8,312 nt of DNA from Planctomycetaceae bacterium (GTDB taxonomy: Bacteria; Planctomycetota; Planctomycetia; Pirellulales; Pirellulaceae), in NCBI GenBank assembly GCA_012965455.1, contig DTSG01000455.1, positions 1 to 8,312 on the forward strand, in the 5' to 3' direction. The notes beneath the pieces were generated by a model. The model was not told the DNA's origin, made no database searches, and worked only from the letters and a program-made list of their open reading frames with translations. Of the stretch, positions 7,061-8,312 are shown piece after piece (the stretch's first letter is position 1; every line of letters starts with the position of its first letter). A program made the translations under genes and the position numbers.

Positions 7061-8067
7061 TTTTGTTTGCTTCCATCGTAAATGCTGCCATTTTCAAGTC
7101 GGTGAAAACGCTGTAGCCAATCAATCGCTGCTGCAGTAATACCCTCATGACCACCTTCAAATATAGTTACTCGACTTTGCCCGGCGTAGCGGCGTAAATA
7201 TATTTCACGATCCAAGGCAGTATCTTGCTCTTGATCCAGCGGCAACGGATTTTCTAGCCGTCCTTGAGGGGTGCTTAGTTGTTTCATTTCATTAGCGGTA
7301 ATCAGACGATCACCAGTTGCTGTGGCGATTTCATTGAAGGCCAGTAGTGAATGAGAAATGGGTACGCTACCGGTATGTCCATCGTGAATACCGGCAGCAA
7401 TATCAAGCGGGACCTTGTTGGAGTGTTTTAGGAATGGCAGTGGCGATCGTTGACGGTATTGGGCATCAACTATAGCGCTGTCACCGGGTGCACCACCGCA
7501 ACTCTTTCGCAGCATGGCTCCGTAGCGTGATTTTTCATGTAATGTGTGCCATTGGGCGAGGTCACTAATTCCAACCCAAGCACTGGCGGCTGTCCAAATC
7601 TGCGGATGACGACTCACCATCAACATCGTCATGTGTCCACCACCAGAGGCGCCGGTAAGATAGATGCGGGAATGGTCAACGCGATAGTTCTGTTTGGCCC
7701 AGACGACGGCGTCGAGAATATCTTGTTGTGCTAGCTCACTTCCACACGCAGCCGGAGTTTGATTGGGTCCACGAAAATGGGGGAACACATAGATCCATCC
7801 AAGCTTGACCGCTTGTTTCTCGAGTTCGGGTTTGGCTTGTTCTAACCCCGCACTCCAACTATGAAGTGATATGAGTAACGGTATTTTGTCGACATTGTTG
7901 GACTTCTCGTAGCCACGGGGCAAAATGACGTAACAGGGCTGCTGGGTTTGATCGGCCGTGCTAGTAATCATGACCTTTATCTTCTTTTGCGCGAGATTGC
8001 TCTGAAGCGGAAAGTAGCAAAGCAGTGCTGTAAAGATGGTTTTTAGTATCAGCTGGTGGAGCGGCAT
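7057..8067 (-). CDS. Secreted alpha/beta hydrolase (prolyl oligopeptidase/esterase-like)
   Basis: Probable serine hydrolase acting outside the cytoplasmic membrane; substrate unknown (ester or peptide). I chose the ATG at 8067 (336 aa) over the GTG at 8112 because it puts a signal peptide exactly at the N-terminus: MPLHQLILK, a hydrophobic stretch IFTALLCYF, then QSNLA with a likely signal peptidase I cut near residue 26. From that start: IPLLISLHSWSAG (62-74) is the strand and oxyanion region; YVFPHFRGPNQTPAACG (93-109); TGASGGGH (138-145) is the nucleophile elbow with Ser141; GIHDGHTGSVP (226-236) probably carries the acid, Asp229; EGGHEGI (304-310) holds His307. The Ser-Asp-His triad is therefore complete in fold order. 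No strong ribosome binding site precedes either start. It ends inside the methyltransferase start (ATGA overlap). Planctomycetes have many such hydrolases, often for polysaccharide esters, but nothing here proves that role. Confidence 0.85.
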   Translation of the reverse strand: MPLHQLILKTIFTALLCYFPLQSNLAQKKIKVMITSTADQTQQPCYVILPRGYEKSNNVDKIPLLISLHSWSAGLEQAKPELEKQAVKLGWIYVFPHFRGPNQTPAACGSELAQQDILDAVVWAKQNYRVDHSRIYLTGASGGGHMTMLMVSRHPQIWTAASAWVGISDLAQWHTLHEKSRYGAMLRKSCGGAPGDSAIVDAQYRQRSPLPFLKHSNKVPLDIAAGIHDGHTGSVPISHSLLAFNEIATATGDRLITANEMKQLSTPQGRLENPLPLDQEQDTALDREIYLRRYAGQSRVTIFEGGHEGITAAAIDWLQRFHRLENGSIYDGSKQK

Positions 8068-8119
8068 GTTAGTAATTTCACAGAGGTCCAAAAAAGGAGA
8101 CAGAAACAGCACAGCATGT

Positions 8120-8149
8120 TTGACGGCATGGTTTTAGACAAACTACAAT
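8120..8149 (+). promoter_or_regulatory. Candidate sigma-70 promoter reading rightward
   Basis: TTGACG (8120-8125) and TACAAT (8144-8149) are separated by 18 nt. Each hexamer matches the bacterial consensus at 5 of 6 positions. Transcription would start near 8156 and reach the possible + strand gene at 8236 after a leader of about 80 nt. Whether planctomycete sigma factors follow this consensus closely is an assumption. Confidence 0.45.
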
Positions 8150-8154
8150 GTAGT
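8142..8154. promoter_or_regulatory. 13-nt palindrome over the -10 element (possible operator)
   Basis: ACTACA-A-TGTAGT is a perfect 6+1+6 inverted repeat that covers the candidate -10 TACAAT. A dimeric repressor bound here would block the promoter. No regulator gene is visible in the window, so the assignment is inference from position and symmetry only. Confidence 0.33.
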
Positions 8155-8235
8155 CATAAACATCCGGGCATTTAATAAATATCTGCGCTGTTTATCCTAC
8201 CTGTTTATGCCTTCCAAGGAAAATAGACTCTGCCA

Positions 8236-8312
8236 ATGAAATGTTGCCGCACCCTATCGCAGACATTGAATTTAGTGAAAATAGCATTTTCTGTTATTGT
8301 TTTGACGGCTTG
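8236..8312 (+). CDS. Possible start of a secreted or membrane protein (3' end outside window)
   Basis: From the ATG at 8236 the frame stays open to the window edge for 25 complete codons: MKCCRTLSQTLNLVKIAFSV, then IVLTA. Positive charges followed by a hydrophobic run (IAFSVIVLTA) look like the start of a signal peptide or membrane anchor. An in-frame TAG at 8224-8226 limits upstream extension. A GTG inside the frame (8275) would give an even more typical signal start, MKIAFSVIVLTA. AAGGA (8216-8220) is 15 nt from the ATG, rather far for a ribosome binding site. It lies downstream of the candidate promoter. The piece is too short to assign a family and may be chance. Confidence 0.4.
   Translation, partial: MKCCRTLSQTLNLVKIAFSVIVLTA

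Larger units (their letters stand above)
8068..8235. other. Divergent intergenic region with repeats
   Basis: This 168-nt region lies between the hydrolase and a possible + strand gene. It contains the promoter and palindrome listed separately, plus three copies of a 7-mer: ATAAACA at 8156-8162 and its reverse complement TGTTTAT at 8189-8195 and 8202-8208. The last two are direct repeats of CTGTTTAT with 13 bp start-to-start spacing. TTTGACGGC at 8119-8127 recurs at 8301-8309. I could not find a convincing minus-strand promoter for the hydrolase. Confidence 0.4.

Noticed and set aside
8068..8112. Longer hydrolase start at GTG 8112
   Set aside because: It adds 15 residues before a complete signal peptide, has no ribosome binding site, and overlaps the region just before the divergent promoter.
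8119..8309. TTTGACGGC repeated at 8119-8127 and 8301-8309
   Set aside because: Both contain the -35-like TTGACG, but the second falls inside the possible edge gene and its -10 would lie outside the window. Not enough to call a repeat element or second promoter.

Overview
The window reads as a piece of chromosome from a planctomycete, most likely of the Pirellulaceae or a close relative. The strongest clue is the housekeeping-type sigma factor at the left edge. Its sequence before region 2 (a GELPFDRTVQVSV-like block, an Arg-rich stretch, then ETPTSLRNRVR) is the arrangement I associate with planctomycete SigA/RpoD proteins. The GlnE signature GKLGGREPNFHSD and the AroE signature GNPVAGNPS also resemble planctomycete forms. 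These lineage calls rest on remembered family patterns, not on a search. Base composition is moderate by eye, and ribosome binding sites are mostly weak.

Layout. (1) Positions 2-1267, + strand: the C-terminal part of a sigma-70 factor whose true start lies left of the window. (2) It converges on a minus-strand group that fills the rest of the window. A 34-nt gap separates the two and holds a weak hairpin that could terminate in both directions. (3) In transcription order (right to left) the minus-strand genes are: a secreted alpha/beta hydrolase (8067-7057); a class I SAM methyltransferase overlapping it by 4 nt (7060-6206); a 145-nt gap; shikimate dehydrogenase aroE (6060-5212); dethiobiotin synthetase bioD 7 nt later (5204-4485); a 75-nt gap; and a GlnE-like glutamine synthetase adenylyltransferase/removase (4409-1302). 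(4) On the right, 8068-8235 is an intergenic region with a good-looking + strand sigma-70 promoter, a 13-nt palindrome over its -10, and short repeats. It is followed by the first 25 codons of a possible secreted or membrane protein that leaves the window at 8312.

How the genes relate. aroE (aromatic amino acid pathway) and bioD (biotin) are tightly packed and probably co-transcribed. glnE (nitrogen control through glutamine synthetase) could be on the same transcript. The hydrolase and methyltransferase are probably translationally coupled, but their substrates cannot be read from sequence. No gene-free stretch exceeds 300 bases. I see no RNA gene, CRISPR array, insertion sequence, prophage gene or defence system.

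The most unusual thing here is GlnE. The reading frame is full length and open, yet nearly all catalytic signatures of its adenylyl-removing half, and several in its adenylyl-transferring half, are substituted. I found no convincing new multi-gene system.
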